From Bog-756 sp963830165 (GTDB lineage: Bacteria > Actinomycetota > Acidimicrobiia > Acidimicrobiales > RAAP-2): 64,000 bases of DNA. Of this stretch, positions 17,459 through 27,742 are shown in pieces (the stretch's first letter is position 1; each line of letters opens with the position of its first letter). Below the pieces are notes generated by a model, which was given only the letters and a program-made list of their open reading frames with translations, was not told where the DNA came from and searched no databases. The position numbers and the translations under genes are program-made. The DNA lies in the NCBI GenBank assembly GCA_963830165.1, contig CAWHKZ010000008.1, positions 248,001 to 312,000 on the forward strand, in the 5' to 3' direction.

Positions 17459-17742
17459 GTGGCCGCCTTGGCCGTCGCGAACTCGTCGAGTGCGCCCGAC
17501 TGCTTCAGCAGCTTCTCGACCCGCTCGGTGGGCTGGGCCCCCTGCGAGAGCCACTTGACCGCCTTGGCGTTGTCGATCTCGACGACCGCGTCCGGCTCGG
17601 CCAGCGACTTGCCCCGGGGGGCGTAGGTGCCGACGATCTCGATGAAGCGGCCGTTGCGGGGGGACCGGCTGTCGGCCGCCACGAGCCGGTACGTCGGCTG
17701 CTTCTTCTTCCCGATCCGCACGAGGCGGAGCTTTACTGCCAC
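17455..17742 (-). CDS. rpsP: 30S ribosomal protein bS16
   Basis: A 95-aa small-subunit protein. The N-terminus VAVKLRLVRIGKKKQPTYRL and the segment GRFIEIVGTYAPRG are diagnostic of bS16, and the C-terminus WLSQGAQPTERVEKLLKQSG is the usual one. GTG 17742 is chosen because GAGGAG lies about 8 nt upstream and the family starts there. It is the first gene of the rpsP-khpA-rimM-trmD unit, after a 188-bp gap from ffh. Confidence 0.96.
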   Translation of the reverse strand: MAVKLRLVRIGKKKQPTYRLVAADSRSPRNGRFIEIVGTYAPRGKSLAEPDAVVEIDNAKAVKWLSQGAQPTERVEKLLKQSGALDEFATAKAAT

Positions 17743-17930
17743 GGTGAACTCCTCTGTTGCATGGTGTCTTCCGGCGGAAGCACTGGGTGATGGTACGAAC
17801 GCGGTACGGCCGTCCGGGCCGTGGCCGACGCACAGTCTCCCACCAATGCGGGGGGTCGTGTGCACCACCGGCAGAATCGGGCCCGGACCGTCCCAGCAGG
17901 GGGACCCGGCGACCGTTCCGCGGGCGGTCC

Positions 17931-19466
17931 TCAGCGGGACTTGGGCGTGACCCGGCCGCCGCCCTTGCCCTTCTTGCCGCCCTTGCCCTTCTTGCCGCCC
18001 CGGGGGGCCGCGCCCACGGCCGACGGGGCCGTCCCGGTGCCGGCCGGCGCGCCGGCGCCCAGGGCGGCGAGGTCGGAGTCACCCATCATCGAGGCCATGT
18101 CGGCCATCGACTTCGGGGACATCTTCGGGCCGCCGCGCCCCAACAGGCCGCCCAGGCCGCCGAGGGCGCCACCCATGCCCCCCTTGCCGAAGCCCTTCAT
18201 CATCTTCTGCATCTCCTTGAACTGCTTGAGGAGCGCGTTGACGTCGGAGGTGGTCGTGCCACTGCCGTTGGCGATCCGGACCCGGCGGCCGCCGTCGATG
18301 ATGGACGGGTCGGTCCGCTCCTGGGGGGTCATCGAGAAGATGATGGCCTTGACCTGCCCGATCTGGCCGTCGTCGACGGCCTCGGAGGCCTTCTTGATGT
18401 CCTTGGAGACGCCGGGGATGAGCGACATCATTCCGGAGATCGAGCCCATCTTCTCGACCTGCTGCAGCTGCTCGAGGAAGTCCTCGAGGGTGAACCGACC
18501 CTCGATGATGGCCGCCGCGCCCTTGGTGGCGACGTCCTTGTCCATCGTGCGCTCGGCCTGCTCGATGAGGCTGAGGACGTCCCCCATGCCGAGGATGCGG
18601 TCGGCCATCCGGTCGGGGTGGAACTGGTCGAAGTCGTCGAGCTTCTCGCCGGTCGAGGCGAAGGCGATGGGGCGGCCCACCACCTCCTTGACGGACAGGG
18701 CGGCGCCGCCCCGGGCGTCGCCGTCCAACTTGGTGAGGATCACCCCGTCGAGGGTCAGGGCCTCGTGGAACGCCTGGGCCGTGGACACGGCGTCCTGGCC
18801 GGTCATGGCGTCGATGACCAGGAACGTGTAGTCGGGCTGGACGGCTCCGGCGATGTGCCGGATCTCGTCCATCAGATCCTCGTCGATGGAGAGTCGGCCG
18901 GCGGTGTCGACGATCAGCACGTCGCGACCCAGGCGCTTGGCCTCCTCGAGGCCCGCCGTGGCCACGGACACGGGGTCCGACGCCTCGCTGAAGACGCTGA
19001 CCCCGGCCTGGGCACCCAGCACCCGCAGCTGCTCCACGGCGGCCGGGCGCTGGAGGTCGGCGCCGACCAGCAGCGGATTGCGGCCCTGCTGCTTGAACCA
19101 CCGGGCCAGCTTGGCCGAGGCCGTCGTCTTGCCCGAGCCCTGCAGGCCGGCCAGCAGGACCACCGTCGGGGGACGGCTGGCGTAGCGGATCTGGAGGGTC
19201 TCGCCGCCGAGGATGGAGACCAGTTCCTCGTTGACGATCTTGATGACCTGCTGGCCCGGGCTGAGGCTCTGCGACAGCTCGAGACCCACGCACCGGTCGC
19301 GCACCGCGGTGGTGAACGTGCGGACCACGCCGATCTCGACGTCCGCCTCGAGCAGGGCGGTGCGGATCTCGCGCAGGACCTCGTCGACGTCGGCCTCGGA
19401 CAGCCGCCCTCGACCCCGCAGTCGGGTCAGGATGCCTTCGAATCGGTCGGTCAGGCTCTCGAACAT
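17931..19466 (-). CDS. ffh: Signal recognition particle protein Ffh (SRP54)
   Basis: GTPase that binds signal peptides and 4.5S RNA and delivers ribosomes to FtsY. Domains in the 511 aa: N domain at 1-90, G domain with P-loop AGLQGSGKTTASAKLA (about 107), DTAGRL (about 190) and TKLDGDARGGAAL (about 248), and the Met-rich M domain from about 320 (FLEQLQQVEKMGSISGMMSL, then KQFKEMQKMMKGFGKGGMGG). An unusual Gly/Lys-rich basic tail (GGKKGKGGKKGKGGGR) extends the C-terminus. TAGTCT 9 nt before the ATG may be a leaderless -10 box. Confidence 0.96.
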   Translation of the reverse strand: MFESLTDRFEGILTRLRGRGRLSEADVDEVLREIRTALLEADVEIGVVRTFTTAVRDRCVGLELSQSLSPGQQVIKIVNEELVSILGGETLQIRYASRPPTVVLLAGLQGSGKTTASAKLARWFKQQGRNPLLVGADLQRPAAVEQLRVLGAQAGVSVFSEASDPVSVATAGLEEAKRLGRDVLIVDTAGRLSIDEDLMDEIRHIAGAVQPDYTFLVIDAMTGQDAVSTAQAFHEALTLDGVILTKLDGDARGGAALSVKEVVGRPIAFASTGEKLDDFDQFHPDRMADRILGMGDVLSLIEQAERTMDKDVATKGAAAIIEGRFTLEDFLEQLQQVEKMGSISGMMSLIPGVSKDIKKASEAVDDGQIGQVKAIIFSMTPQERTDPSIIDGGRRVRIANGSGTTTSDVNALLKQFKEMQKMMKGFGKGGMGGALGGLGGLLGRGGPKMSPKSMADMASMMGDSDLAALGAGAPAGTGTAPSAVGAAPRGGKKGKGGKKGKGGGRVTPKSR

Positions 19467-19475
19467 GGGGTGCTC

Positions 19476-19481
19476 AGACTA
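19476..19481 (-). promoter_or_regulatory. Leaderless-type -10 box of ffh
   Basis: Minus-strand TAGTCT ends 9 nt before the ffh ATG. No Shine-Dalgarno sequence is obvious between them. Confidence 0.35.
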
Positions 19482-19530
19482 CCCGACCGCGCCGCCCGGG
19501 TCGTCCGCCCGGGCCCCGGGGTCGGGGGAT

Positions 19531-20727
19531 CTAGAAGAGGGCGTCGACGAAGGCCTCGGCGTCGAAGTCGATGAGGTCGGCGGCACCTTCGCCCAGTCCG
19601 ACCAGCTTGACCGGCAGGCCCAGCTCGCGCTGGATGGCCACCACGATCCCACCCTTGGCCGTCCCGTCCAGCTTGGTCAGCACGACCCCGGAGACGTCGA
19701 CGGCGTCGAGGAAGACCTTGGCCTGGGCCAGCCCGTTCTGCCCGGTCGTGGCGTCGAGGACGAGGAGGACCTCGGTCACCCGTCCCGGCGGCCGGTCCGA
19801 CACGCGTCGGATCTTCTTCAGCTCCTCGATCAGGTTGACCTTGTTGTGCAGCCGGCCGGCCGTGTCGGCCAGGACCAGGTCCGTGCCCTTGGACGCGGCC
19901 CGCTGGACGGCGTCGAACACCACCGAGCTCGGGTCACCGCCCTCGGCACCGCGGACGATGTCCGCCCCGGACCGCTCGGCCCACAGGCTGAGCTGCTCCC
20001 CGGCCGCGGCGCGGAAGGTGTCGCCGGCGGCCAGCAGGACCGGGGTCCCGTCGCGGGACAGCCGGGTGGCCACCTTGCCCACCGTCGTCGTCTTGCCCAC
20101 CCCGTTGACGCCCACGAAGAGCCAGACGTCGACGGTGCGGGCCTGCTCGCCGTCGGCCGGCTCGGGTCGGTCGACGCCGACGTCGGCCAGGCCGGCGTCG
20201 CCGGTCGAGAGCATGGCCACCAGGTCGCCCTTCAGGGCATCGACGAGGGCGTCGGGTCCACCGATGTCCCCCGACTTCACCCGCCCGCGCAGATCGTCGA
20301 GCAGGGCGTCCGTCGCTCCCACCCCGACATCGGCCCGGATGAGGGCCTCCTCGAGGTCGTCCCAGGTACCGGCGTCGATGCGGGCCTTGGCCCGGACGCC
20401 CCCGATGTAGCCCGACAGCAGGCCGCGGGCCTTGCCCAGTCGGCCCCGGTAGGAGGCCGGCTCGGGCTCCGCCTCGGGCTCGACCACCGGCACCTCGGCG
20501 ACGGTCGGCGCCGGGGCCGAGGGTGGGGCCGTCGTGGTCGGTGCCGACGGTGCAGGTCGCTCGGCGACGGCCACCCCCCCGGACCCGTCCGGGCCGGCAT
20601 CCGGTTCGGGACCGCGGCGACGACGCGTGGCGAGGGCGATCCCGCCGGCCACCAGCACGACGGGCACGGCGACGACGACCGCCAGGACCGCGTCGGACAC
20701 GGCGGTCACGACCAGGGCGTCCGTCAC
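19531..20727 (-). CDS. ftsY: Signal recognition particle receptor FtsY
   Basis: Membrane-associated SRP receptor GTPase. The 398 aa begin with a true N-terminal transmembrane segment (residues 10-33, AVLAVVVAVPVVLVAGGIAL) followed by arginines and a Pro/Ala/Glu-rich A region to about 95. The NG domain then has VGVNGVGKTTTVGKVA, DTAGRLHNKVNL and TKLDGTAKGGIV. The C-terminus (FDAEAFVDALF) is canonical. Its ATG overlaps the smc stop by 4 bp (ATGA at 20724-20727), so the two are co-translated. Confidence 0.95.
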   Translation of the reverse strand: MTDALVVTAVSDAVLAVVVAVPVVLVAGGIALATRRRRGPEPDAGPDGSGGVAVAERPAPSAPTTTAPPSAPAPTVAEVPVVEPEAEPEPASYRGRLGKARGLLSGYIGGVRAKARIDAGTWDDLEEALIRADVGVGATDALLDDLRGRVKSGDIGGPDALVDALKGDLVAMLSTGDAGLADVGVDRPEPADGEQARTVDVWLFVGVNGVGKTTTVGKVATRLSRDGTPVLLAAGDTFRAAAGEQLSLWAERSGADIVRGAEGGDPSSVVFDAVQRAASKGTDLVLADTAGRLHNKVNLIEELKKIRRVSDRPPGRVTEVLLVLDATTGQNGLAQAKVFLDAVDVSGVVLTKLDGTAKGGIVVAIQRELGLPVKLVGLGEGAADLIDFDAEAFVDALF

Positions 20728-23700
20728 CGGTCGGGTTCGGCGCCGGGGCCGGAGTCGGCGGTGGGTGCGGCGGTCTCGTGCAGCCCGCCCCGGACCACGT
20801 CGGCCGCAGCCGGCTGGACGGGCGACGACTCGATCGGGTCCACCTCGCCGCGGGGCGGCGGGACCGGGATGCCCGGACCCTCGCGCCGTGCCGGCTGGTC
20901 GAGCAGTTCGGCGACCGTCAGCGTGTCCTCCACCGAGGCGACGTCGGAGTCGTCGGTCCTGGCGGGGACGCCGGGGGCGCCGTCCGTGTCGTGGTCACCC
21001 TCCCCGGTCACGAGATGGTCGGTGACGCCGTCGGCGTCGACCCGGCCCGCACCCTCGGTGCCGTCCGCGGCACCGTTCGAGCCCGCGGTGCCACCGGACA
21101 GCTCGGGGACGACGACCGGCGCCACGGCGGCCACGTCGAGCTTGGTGGTGGGACGGGCCCCGAGGGTGTCGACGGCGGCGCGGTCGCGGGGGACCTTCTG
21201 GCTGACCACCTTGGACGAGCCACCCGGAGCCATGGTGACGCCGTACAGGGCGTCGGCCGCCTCCATGGTCCGCTTCTGGTGGCTGACGATGATCAGCTGC
21301 GCGTCCTCCCGGAACTCGTTGACGAGCGCCAGGAAGCGCATGAGGTTGACGTCGTCGAGCGCGGCCTCGACTTCGTCCATCAGGTAGAAGGGCGACGGTC
21401 GGCTGCGGAACACCGCGAACAGGTAGGCCATGGCGACGAGCGACCGCTCCCCGCCCGAGAGGAGCGACAGCCGGCGCACGTTGCGGCCCGCCGGGCGTAC
21501 CTCGACCTCCACACCCGTGTCGAGCAGGTTCTCGGGGTCGGTCAACGACAGGCGCCCCGTCCCTCCCGGGAAGAGCGACGTGATGAGGTTGGAGAAGTGC
21601 TCGTTGACGTCGGCGAAGGCCGAGTCGAAGACGTGCATGATCTCCTCGTCGAGGGTGCGGATGACCTGGCGCAGCTCGCGCTGGGCCTTGCGCACGTCCT
21701 CCACCTGGGACTCGAGGAACCGGTGCCGCTCGCCGAGTTCGGACAGCTCCTCCATGGCCAGCGGGTTGACGGGGCCGATCGCGGCCAGCTCGGCCTCGAG
21801 CTGGGCGACCCGGTCGGTGGGGTCGACACCCTCGGCCAGTTCGGGGGCCGGCGCGTCCACGGCGTCCTCGGGCTCGCAGCCCAGCTCGCGGCGGAGCGCC
21901 TCGACCACCGCCTCGCGGTCGGACGGAGGCCTCCATCAGGTCGAGCTCGGCCTTCTGGAGCCGGCTGCGGGTGGCGGCCAACTCGTGCTCGTTGGCCGAG
22001 CGCTGACGGCGCAGCTCCTCCAGTCGGGCCCCTCCGGCCCGCACTGCCTCGAGCTGGCGGCGGTGGCGGTCCCGCAGGGCCGACAGCAGCGCGTCCAGAC
22101 CGCCCTGGGCCTCGGCCACCACGCCCAGCAGACGCTCGACGGCGGTGGCGTCGGACTCCAGCCGGGTCCGGCGCTCCGCCGCCTGCTGGCGCTCCTCGGC
22201 GTGCCCGGTGAGCCGGCGCTCGACCTCCTGGAGGCGTTCGGTCAGCACCCGGCGGCGCTCGACCAGCCCGGCCGTGCGCACCTCCCACTCCGTGCGGGCG
22301 GCCTGGGCCTCGGCCAGGCTCCCCTCGATGCGCCTGCGCTCCTCGCGGGCGGCCGCCACCCGGGCGGCGGCCTCGACCCGCTCGTCCTCCAGGGCCGGCA
22401 TGCCGGCCACCAGTTCGGCCACCCGGGCGGCGTCGCGCCCGATCCGGTCTTCGAGCTCGGCCCGGTTGTGCCGGATCTCCTCCAGCTCGGCGGTGAGCAG
22501 GCTCCTGTCCCCCGACACCCGCTGGCGCCCGACGCGGGCGGCCTGGTGGGCGACCTCGTTGCGGTCGTCGGCCCGCACCGCCTCGGCGGTCGCCTCGCGG
22601 GTCGCCTCCAGCCCGGCCCGGGCGGCGGTCCGCTCCTCGGCCGCCCGGCCGGCCTCGCCACGGGCCACCTCGGCCCGGTCGCGGGCCTCGTCGACCACCG
22701 CCGCGGTGACCACGCCGCCGCCGGCCCGTACCCGCCAGCCGGTGGGCGAGAACCGGTCACCCTCCCGGGTGACGACGACCAGGTCCGGTCGGGCCAGCGC
22801 CAGGTCGATGGCCTCGGACCAGCCGCGGGTGGCGCAGCACGAGCCGTGGAGCAACAGGTCGAGGACGCCGTCGAGACCGGGGAACTCGCGTCCGTCGGCC
22901 CGGGGACGGACGTGGGCCCGGATCGACTCGGTGCCGGGCGGCACGGCGGGCCCGGCCAGCACGGGCCGGCCGGCGGAGGACCCGGTCAGGGCCAGCACGG
23001 CGCCGGTGGCGCCCCCCTGGCGGAGGCGGGACAGGGCGGCACGGGCCGGCTCGCTCCCGGACACGACCACGGCGGCCAACGAGGCGCCGGCGGCGGCCTC
23101 GAAGGCCTCCTCCCACCCGCTGTCCACCTCGACCAGGTCGAGGAGGGTGCCGACCACCCCGTCCACCCCGGCCAGGAGCTCGGCCCCGGCGGCGCCCCGG
23201 GCCTCGTCGAGGGCCCGCTCGAGGGCGTCGGCCCGGGCCTGGGAACGGGCATGCTCCTGCTCGGCCTGGCGGAGGGCCTCCTCGGCCGTCTCCAGGCGGT
23301 GAGCGGCCGTGACCTGGGCGGCCTCGACCTCGGCCCGGGTGGCCTGCAGCCGGTGGCGGGCCTGCTCCGTCTCGGCCAGGCGCTCCCCCAGCTCGTGGTC
23401 CTCGCCTTCCAGGAGCGCGGCACGCCGCTCGGCGGCGCCTTGCCGGGCCACCAGCTGGTCGAGCGTGCGCCGGTCGCGCTCCAGGGCGTGCTCGAGGGAG
23501 GCGAGCTGGCCCCGGGCCACCGTGACCGCCTCCTCGGCGGACCGCAGCTCGGACCCGTCGCCCGTCGCGGACAGGTGGGCCTCCAGCTCGGCGGCCACGA
23601 CGGCCTCGGCGGCGGCCAGGCCGTCCTGCTCGGGGGCCAGGGCGACGGACTCCTGCTCGGCGGTGGCCAGCTCCTCGGCCAGGCGGGCGCCCTCGGCCTC

Positions 23701-24684
23701 GAGGGTGGACACCACGTCGGCGTCGGCCGCCGCGTCGAGGGCCCGGGCGAGGGACCGCTGGCGCTCCCGCAGGACCCCGGACAGGCCTCGGGCCCGCTCG
23801 ACCATCCCCTCGGTGCGACCCAGGGCGGCGGTCAGGTCCGACTCGCGTTCGGCGGACAGCTGGTCCGCGGTGCGGATCGAGTCGGCGTCCAGGTTTCCGA
23901 GGGCCTCGGTCAGCTCGACTTCGCGGGCCCGCTGCTCCCCCTGGTGGCGGCCGCCCTCGGCGTGCCGCTCGTCGAGCGCGGCCAGCTCGGCCCCGGCCAC
24001 GTAGAGGCGCACGGCCCGCAGTTCGTCGGCCAGGCCCGTGTAGGAGCGGGCGGCCGCAGCCTGGCGCTCGAGCGGGCGGATCTGGCGCTTGACTTCCCGC
24101 ACCAGGTCGAACAGCCGCTCGAGGTTCTCCTCGGTGCTGGCCAGGCGCCGCTCGGCCCGCTCGCGCCGGCGACGGAACTTGAGCACGCCGGCGGCCTCCT
24201 CGATCACCGAGCGACGGTCCTCGGGCCGGGCCTCCAGGATGGCGTCGAGGTGCCCCTGGCTGATGATCACGTGCTGCTGGCGGCCCACGCCGGTGTCGGA
24301 CAGCAGCTCCTGGACGTCGAGCAACCGGCAGGGCGTCCCGTTGATCGAGTACTCCGAGTCGCCCGAGCGGAACAGGGTGCGGGTGATGGTCACCTCGGCC
24401 AGGTCCGCCGAGAGCTTGCCCGAGCTGTTGTCGATGGTGAGGGACACCTCGGCCCTCCCGAGGGCCGGCCGGTTGGCCGTACCCATGAAGATGACGTCCT
24501 CCATCTTGGCCGACCGCACGGTACGCGGTCCCTGGGCGCCGAGCACCCAGGCCACGGCGTCGACGACGTTCGACTTGCCGCTGCCGTTCGGCCCCACGAC
24601 CACGGTCACGCCCGGTTCGAATTCGAGCACGGCCGGATCGGCGAAGGACTTGAATCCTTTGAGGGAGAGGGACTTCAGGAACAC
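20724..24684 (-). CDS. smc: Chromosome segregation protein SMC, reading frame broken
   Basis: Condensin ATPase that organises the chromosome with ScpA/ScpB. N-terminal head: MFLKSLSLKGFKSFADP, Walker A VVGPNGSGKSN at residues 30-40, Q-loop region. Coiled coils flank a hinge (about 480-620, DGVVGTLLDLVEVDSGWEEA). The C-terminal head has signature LLSGGERSL and Walker B FYLMDEVEAALDD. The two parts lie in different frames: the first runs to RLQKAELDLMEA, the second resumes at DREAVVEALRRELG. The shift is at about 21915-21926, explained by one extra C or two lost bases. SMC being a core gene, a sequence error is the likeliest cause. An acidic, low-complexity tail of roughly 150 residues follows the last head helix, longer than usual. 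GTG 24684 is preceded by TAGGGT. Confidence 0.9.
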
Positions 24685-24693
24685 CGGGCGCTC

Positions 24694-24699
24694 ACCCTA
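24694..24699 (-). promoter_or_regulatory. Leaderless-type -10 box of smc
   Basis: Minus-strand TAGGGT ends 9 nt before GTG 24684; no ribosome binding site is seen. Confidence 0.35.
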
Positions 24700-24732
24700 C
24701 CGGCACGGGGTCGGGGCCGCGGAACCCCCGGG

Positions 24733-25575
24733 TCAGACCTGGCAATGTTCGCAGAAGTAGGTGGCGCGTCCGCCCGACTTGACCTTCACGATGGTCGACC
24801 GGCAGCGCCGGCAGGCCTGGCCCTCGCGGTCGTAGGCCTGGTGCTGGTCCTGGAAGTCGCCCTCCTCGCCGAACAGGTCGCGGTAGGGCTCGCCGGACCC
24901 CGAGGACCCGCGACGCTTGACCGCCTCGGCCAGGGTCTCGACCATCGAGCGGTAGAGCCGGCGGACCTCCTGGGACGACAGGGAGTTCGACTGCCGGTCG
25001 TAGCGGAGCCCGGCGGCGAAGAGGATCTCGTCGGCGTACATGTTGCCGATCCCGGCCACGAACTCCTGATCCATGAGGAGGTTCTTGAGCAGGGCGTCGC
25101 GGGAGGAGAGCAGGACCCAGAACTTCTCCCAGCTCATGATGTCCTCGAGTGGGTCGAACCCGAGGTGGGCGAGCTCCGGCAGGGCGGGCGCGCCCTCGGC
25201 CGGGGCGGCCGAGACGAACAGCTCGCCATAGGACTTGGGGTCGACGAAGCGCAGCTGGCCGCCCTGGGTGAAGGTGATCACCGCATGGGTGTGCGGCACC
25301 TTCGCCTCCTTGGCGTTCTTGACGCGGTGGAGCTGGCCGCTGGCGCCCAGCTGGACGACCAGGGTCGAACCGTCGTCCAGCACCAGCAGGATGCAGGTGC
25401 CGGCCCGGTTGATGGCCGTGATCGTCCGCCCCTCGAGCTGGGCCCGGAACTGCTTGGCGCTCGGGTGGCGCGTGACCGTACGGCCGTTGCGCACCTCGAC
25501 CGACTTGATCTTCCGCCCGACGACCTCGCCCTGGAGGTCCCTGCGGATTGTCTCGACTTCAGGAAGCTCAGGCAT
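24733..25575 (-). CDS. mutM: Formamidopyrimidine-DNA glycosylase (Fpg/MutM)
   Basis: Bifunctional glycosylase/AP lyase removing 8-oxoguanine and formamidopyrimidines. The 280 aa start PELPEVETIRRDL, where Pro2 after Met removal is the catalytic nucleophile and Glu3 the proton donor. The helix-two-turn-helix segment NLLMDQEFVAGIGNMYADEI (about 165) and the C-terminal zinc finger CRRCRSTIVKVKSGGRATYF with CEHC complete the family. ATG 25575 lies inside the end of rnc (8-bp overlap), so it is translationally coupled. Confidence 0.95.
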   Translation of the reverse strand: MPELPEVETIRRDLQGEVVGRKIKSVEVRNGRTVTRHPSAKQFRAQLEGRTITAINRAGTCILLVLDDGSTLVVQLGASGQLHRVKNAKEAKVPHTHAVITFTQGGQLRFVDPKSYGELFVSAAPAEGAPALPELAHLGFDPLEDIMSWEKFWVLLSSRDALLKNLLMDQEFVAGIGNMYADEILFAAGLRYDRQSNSLSSQEVRRLYRSMVETLAEAVKRRGSSGSGEPYRDLFGEEGDFQDQHQAYDREGQACRRCRSTIVKVKSGGRATYFCEHCQV

Positions 25576-26296
25576 CTCCCCCGCCTCTCTCGGCTTCCAA
25601 CGATTCGCAGGCCACCTGGGCGGCCACCTGCTCGGCGTCCTTCTTGGATCGCCCCTCCCCCCTGCCGAGGCGCTGGTCAGCAACGTACACCGTGGCCAGG
25701 TACCTCCGGGCGTGATCGGGACCGGAGCCCTCGACCTCGTAGCGGGGCACCCCGCGGCCGAGGGCCACGGCGACCTCCTGGAGCCGGCTCTTGTGGTCGG
25801 AGACGCCCGGCTCCCCCACCGCCGCGGCGATCCGGTCCTCGAGGAGCGTGAGCACGAGCCCGCGGGCGGCATCCAGGCCGGCGTCGAGGTAGACGGCGCC
25901 GATCACGGCCTCCATCGTGTCGGCCAGGATCGAGACCTTGGAGCGTCCCCCCGAGGAGTCCTCGCCCTTGCCCAGGCGCAGGTGGTCGGGGATGCCCAGC
26001 TCCCGGGCGACCTCGGCGAGCACGTGGGCGTTGACGACCGATGCCCGGACCTTGGAGAGCATGCCGTCGGACAGTTCGGGGTGGTGGCGGAAGGTGTCCT
26101 CGGCCACGACGAGGCCGAGGACGGCGTCTCCCAGGTACTCGAGCCGCTCATTGGAGTCGCGCCCACCGTGCTCGGCACACCACGAACGGTGGGCCAGGGC
26201 CTGGTCGAGGAGCTCGGGACGGGAGAAGCCGTGTCCGATGCGCTCGGCGAGCCGTTCGTCGGAGGTCGTGTCCCCCGCCTCGGGCCGGGGCGCCAT
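25568..26296 (-). CDS. rnc: Ribonuclease III
   Basis: Double-strand-specific endoribonuclease for rRNA and mRNA processing. The 242 aa comprise the RNase III domain with signature NERLEYLGDAVLGL (residues 49-62), the second metal-site segment ADTMEAVIGAVYLDAG (about 124) and a C-terminal dsRNA-binding domain (DHKSRLQEVAVALGRGVPRY, then GEGRSKKDAEQVAAQVA). It follows acpP by 8 bp and overlaps mutM; the order acpP-rnc-mutM-smc-ftsY is classical. Confidence 0.95.
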   Translation of the reverse strand: MAPRPEAGDTTSDERLAERIGHGFSRPELLDQALAHRSWCAEHGGRDSNERLEYLGDAVLGLVVAEDTFRHHPELSDGMLSKVRASVVNAHVLAEVARELGIPDHLRLGKGEDSSGGRSKVSILADTMEAVIGAVYLDAGLDAARGLVLTLLEDRIAAAVGEPGVSDHKSRLQEVAVALGRGVPRYEVEGSGPDHARRYLATVYVADQRLGRGEGRSKKDAEQVAAQVACESLEAERGGGDA

Positions 26297-26304
26297 CGGG
26301 CGCC

Positions 26305-26568
26305 TCAGGCCTCCTCGAGCTTGGCGTACACGTAGTCGACGGCGTCCCGGACGGTGCGGAGCTCCTCCAGGTCCTCGTCGTCGATGCGGAAGCCCACCGA
26401 CCGCTCGCCGAGCTCCTCCTCCAGGCCCTCCACGAGCTCGATCAGGGCCAGCGAGTCGGCGTCGAGGTCCTCGGCGAACGAGGAGGACTCGCTGATGGTC
26501 GACGGTTCGATCTCGAGGATGTCGGCGAGGAGCTCGCGGATGAGCTCCAGGATCTGCTGGCGGTCCAT
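26305..26568 (-). CDS. acpP: Acyl carrier protein
   Basis: An 87-aa carrier of acyl chains in fatty-acid synthesis. The phosphopantetheine attachment site is Ser39 in EDLDADSLALIELVE; helices I and III surround it. Sequence between helices II and III (GERSVGFRIDDEDLEELRTV) is slightly longer than in E. coli AcpP. ATG 26568 is preceded by AGAAGGG; an upstream in-frame GTG would add about 12 residues. It now begins the right-hand half of a core operon whose usual upstream partner plsX lies 14.7 kb away. Confidence 0.92.
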   Translation of the reverse strand: MDRQQILELIRELLADILEIEPSTISESSSFAEDLDADSLALIELVEGLEEELGERSVGFRIDDEDLEELRTVRDAVDYVYAKLEEA

Positions 26569-26809
26569 GGGACCCTTCTCCACATGGGTCTCAGCGGGCA
26601 CGGCATCTCCTGTATTCGGTCTCGCTTCCAGGGTCCGGACGTCGGCCTGGGCTGTCAAGAGGATACCTGAGGCCGCCTGTCACCTCGTGCCATTGGCCAT
26701 TTGGTAACTTGCCGGTTGTGTTCCCACTCACCGGGGTCGTGCTCCGACGACCACGCCGGCCGCACCACGTGCTGACGGCGACCACCGGTTCGGCCGGCGG
26801 CGGCTGACG

Positions 26810-27655
26810 GTGGCACGACCCACTGGATGCCTCGGGGTCCTGCACCTGGTCAAGGGCGGCGGCATGGCCGTGCGCGACGCGGTGGCCCGCCTGCCCGGCA
26901 GCTACACCGGGCCGAACTACTTCGACTTCCAACAGTTTCCCCTTCCCGGCCTGCTCGACGGCGCCTCGGCCGACACCCTCACCTCCATGGTCGACCGAGA
27001 CAACTACCGGCAGGTGGTGCGGGACCACCGTGTGGTCATGGGCCACGTGTCGAGCGCCACTCTCCTCGCCGCGGGCTGCTCGGACCTGGCCATCCAGGTG
27101 CGCGAGCCCCGCAGCCGCCTGCTCAGCCTCTATCGCTACTGGCAGGCCCAGAGCGGTCCGCACCTGGCCAACTGGGGCCAGTGGGGCATCGACGTGGTCG
27201 GCGCCGCCGACCTCCCCTTCGCGGAGTTCCTCGACTCGCCGAAGACGTGGCCCGCGACCCACGGCGCCCTGGCCCGCCAGGCCCTGGGCGGGATCGCCTC
27301 GCCCTACGACGACCCACGGTCGTGGACGCCGACCGACGACGACCTCGCCCGCTTCGTCGACCACCTGTCGGTGGCCGAGTGGAGCACCGACTCCGACCGG
27401 TTCGTCGTCCGCCTGTGGGAGCGGCTGGGCGAGCCCGGGGACCCGATCCTCGACCGGGTCAACGTGACCGAGGTGGTGGGCGCACCGCAGACCCTGGACC
27501 GGGCCACCCTCGATACCGTGGACCGCCTGGTCCGGCTCGACCGGGACCTGCTCGCCCAACTGATGGACCAGGGGCTCCTCCCCTGCCGGACGCAGGCCGA
27601 CTTCGACGAGGAGTTCGCCCGCACCGCCGGCCGCCTCGGCTTCACCCTCGTCTAG
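26810..27655 (+). CDS. Sulfotransferase-like protein
   Basis: A 281-aa protein with the outline of the sulfotransferase family. The N-terminal strand-loop LGVLHLVKGGGMAVRDAV corresponds to the 5'-phosphosulfate-binding loop (HxPKxGGTS in relatives; the Lys and glycines are kept, the Thr/Ser is Met/Ala). VREPRSRLLSLYRYW (about 104) corresponds to the 3'-phosphate-binding RxPxxRxxS motif. Acceptor unknown; it may sulfate a sugar or lipid using PAPS, but the altered first motif leaves activity uncertain. It starts at GTG 26810 without a clear ribosome binding site and reads towards the ATP-grasp operon, 87 bp ahead. Confidence 0.65.
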   Translation: MARPTGCLGVLHLVKGGGMAVRDAVARLPGSYTGPNYFDFQQFPLPGLLDGASADTLTSMVDRDNYRQVVRDHRVVMGHVSSATLLAAGCSDLAIQVREPRSRLLSLYRYWQAQSGPHLANWGQWGIDVVGAADLPFAEFLDSPKTWPATHGALARQALGGIASPYDDPRSWTPTDDDLARFVDHLSVAEWSTDSDRFVVRLWERLGEPGDPILDRVNVTEVVGAPQTLDRATLDTVDRLVRLDRDLLAQLMDQGLLPCRTQADFDEEFARTAGRLGFTLV

Positions 27656-27742
27656 GCACCGTCCGGTCGCCCAGGCACGTCGGTCCTCGACCGGTGACAA
27701 TGGGGTGATGGTCCGCGTTCACGAAGAGGTAACACTCCGGCA

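Noticed and set aside
21430..25851. Very long open frame on the plus strand, antisense to smc and mutM
   Set aside because: It is Gly/Gln/Arg/Leu-rich with no domain pattern, and mirrors the codon bias of the GC-rich genes on the other strand. It is a shadow frame.
26653..26658. Perfect TTGACA (minus strand) upstream of acpP
   Set aside because: No acceptable -10 hexamer occurs 16-18 bp downstream, so I did not list it as a promoter.
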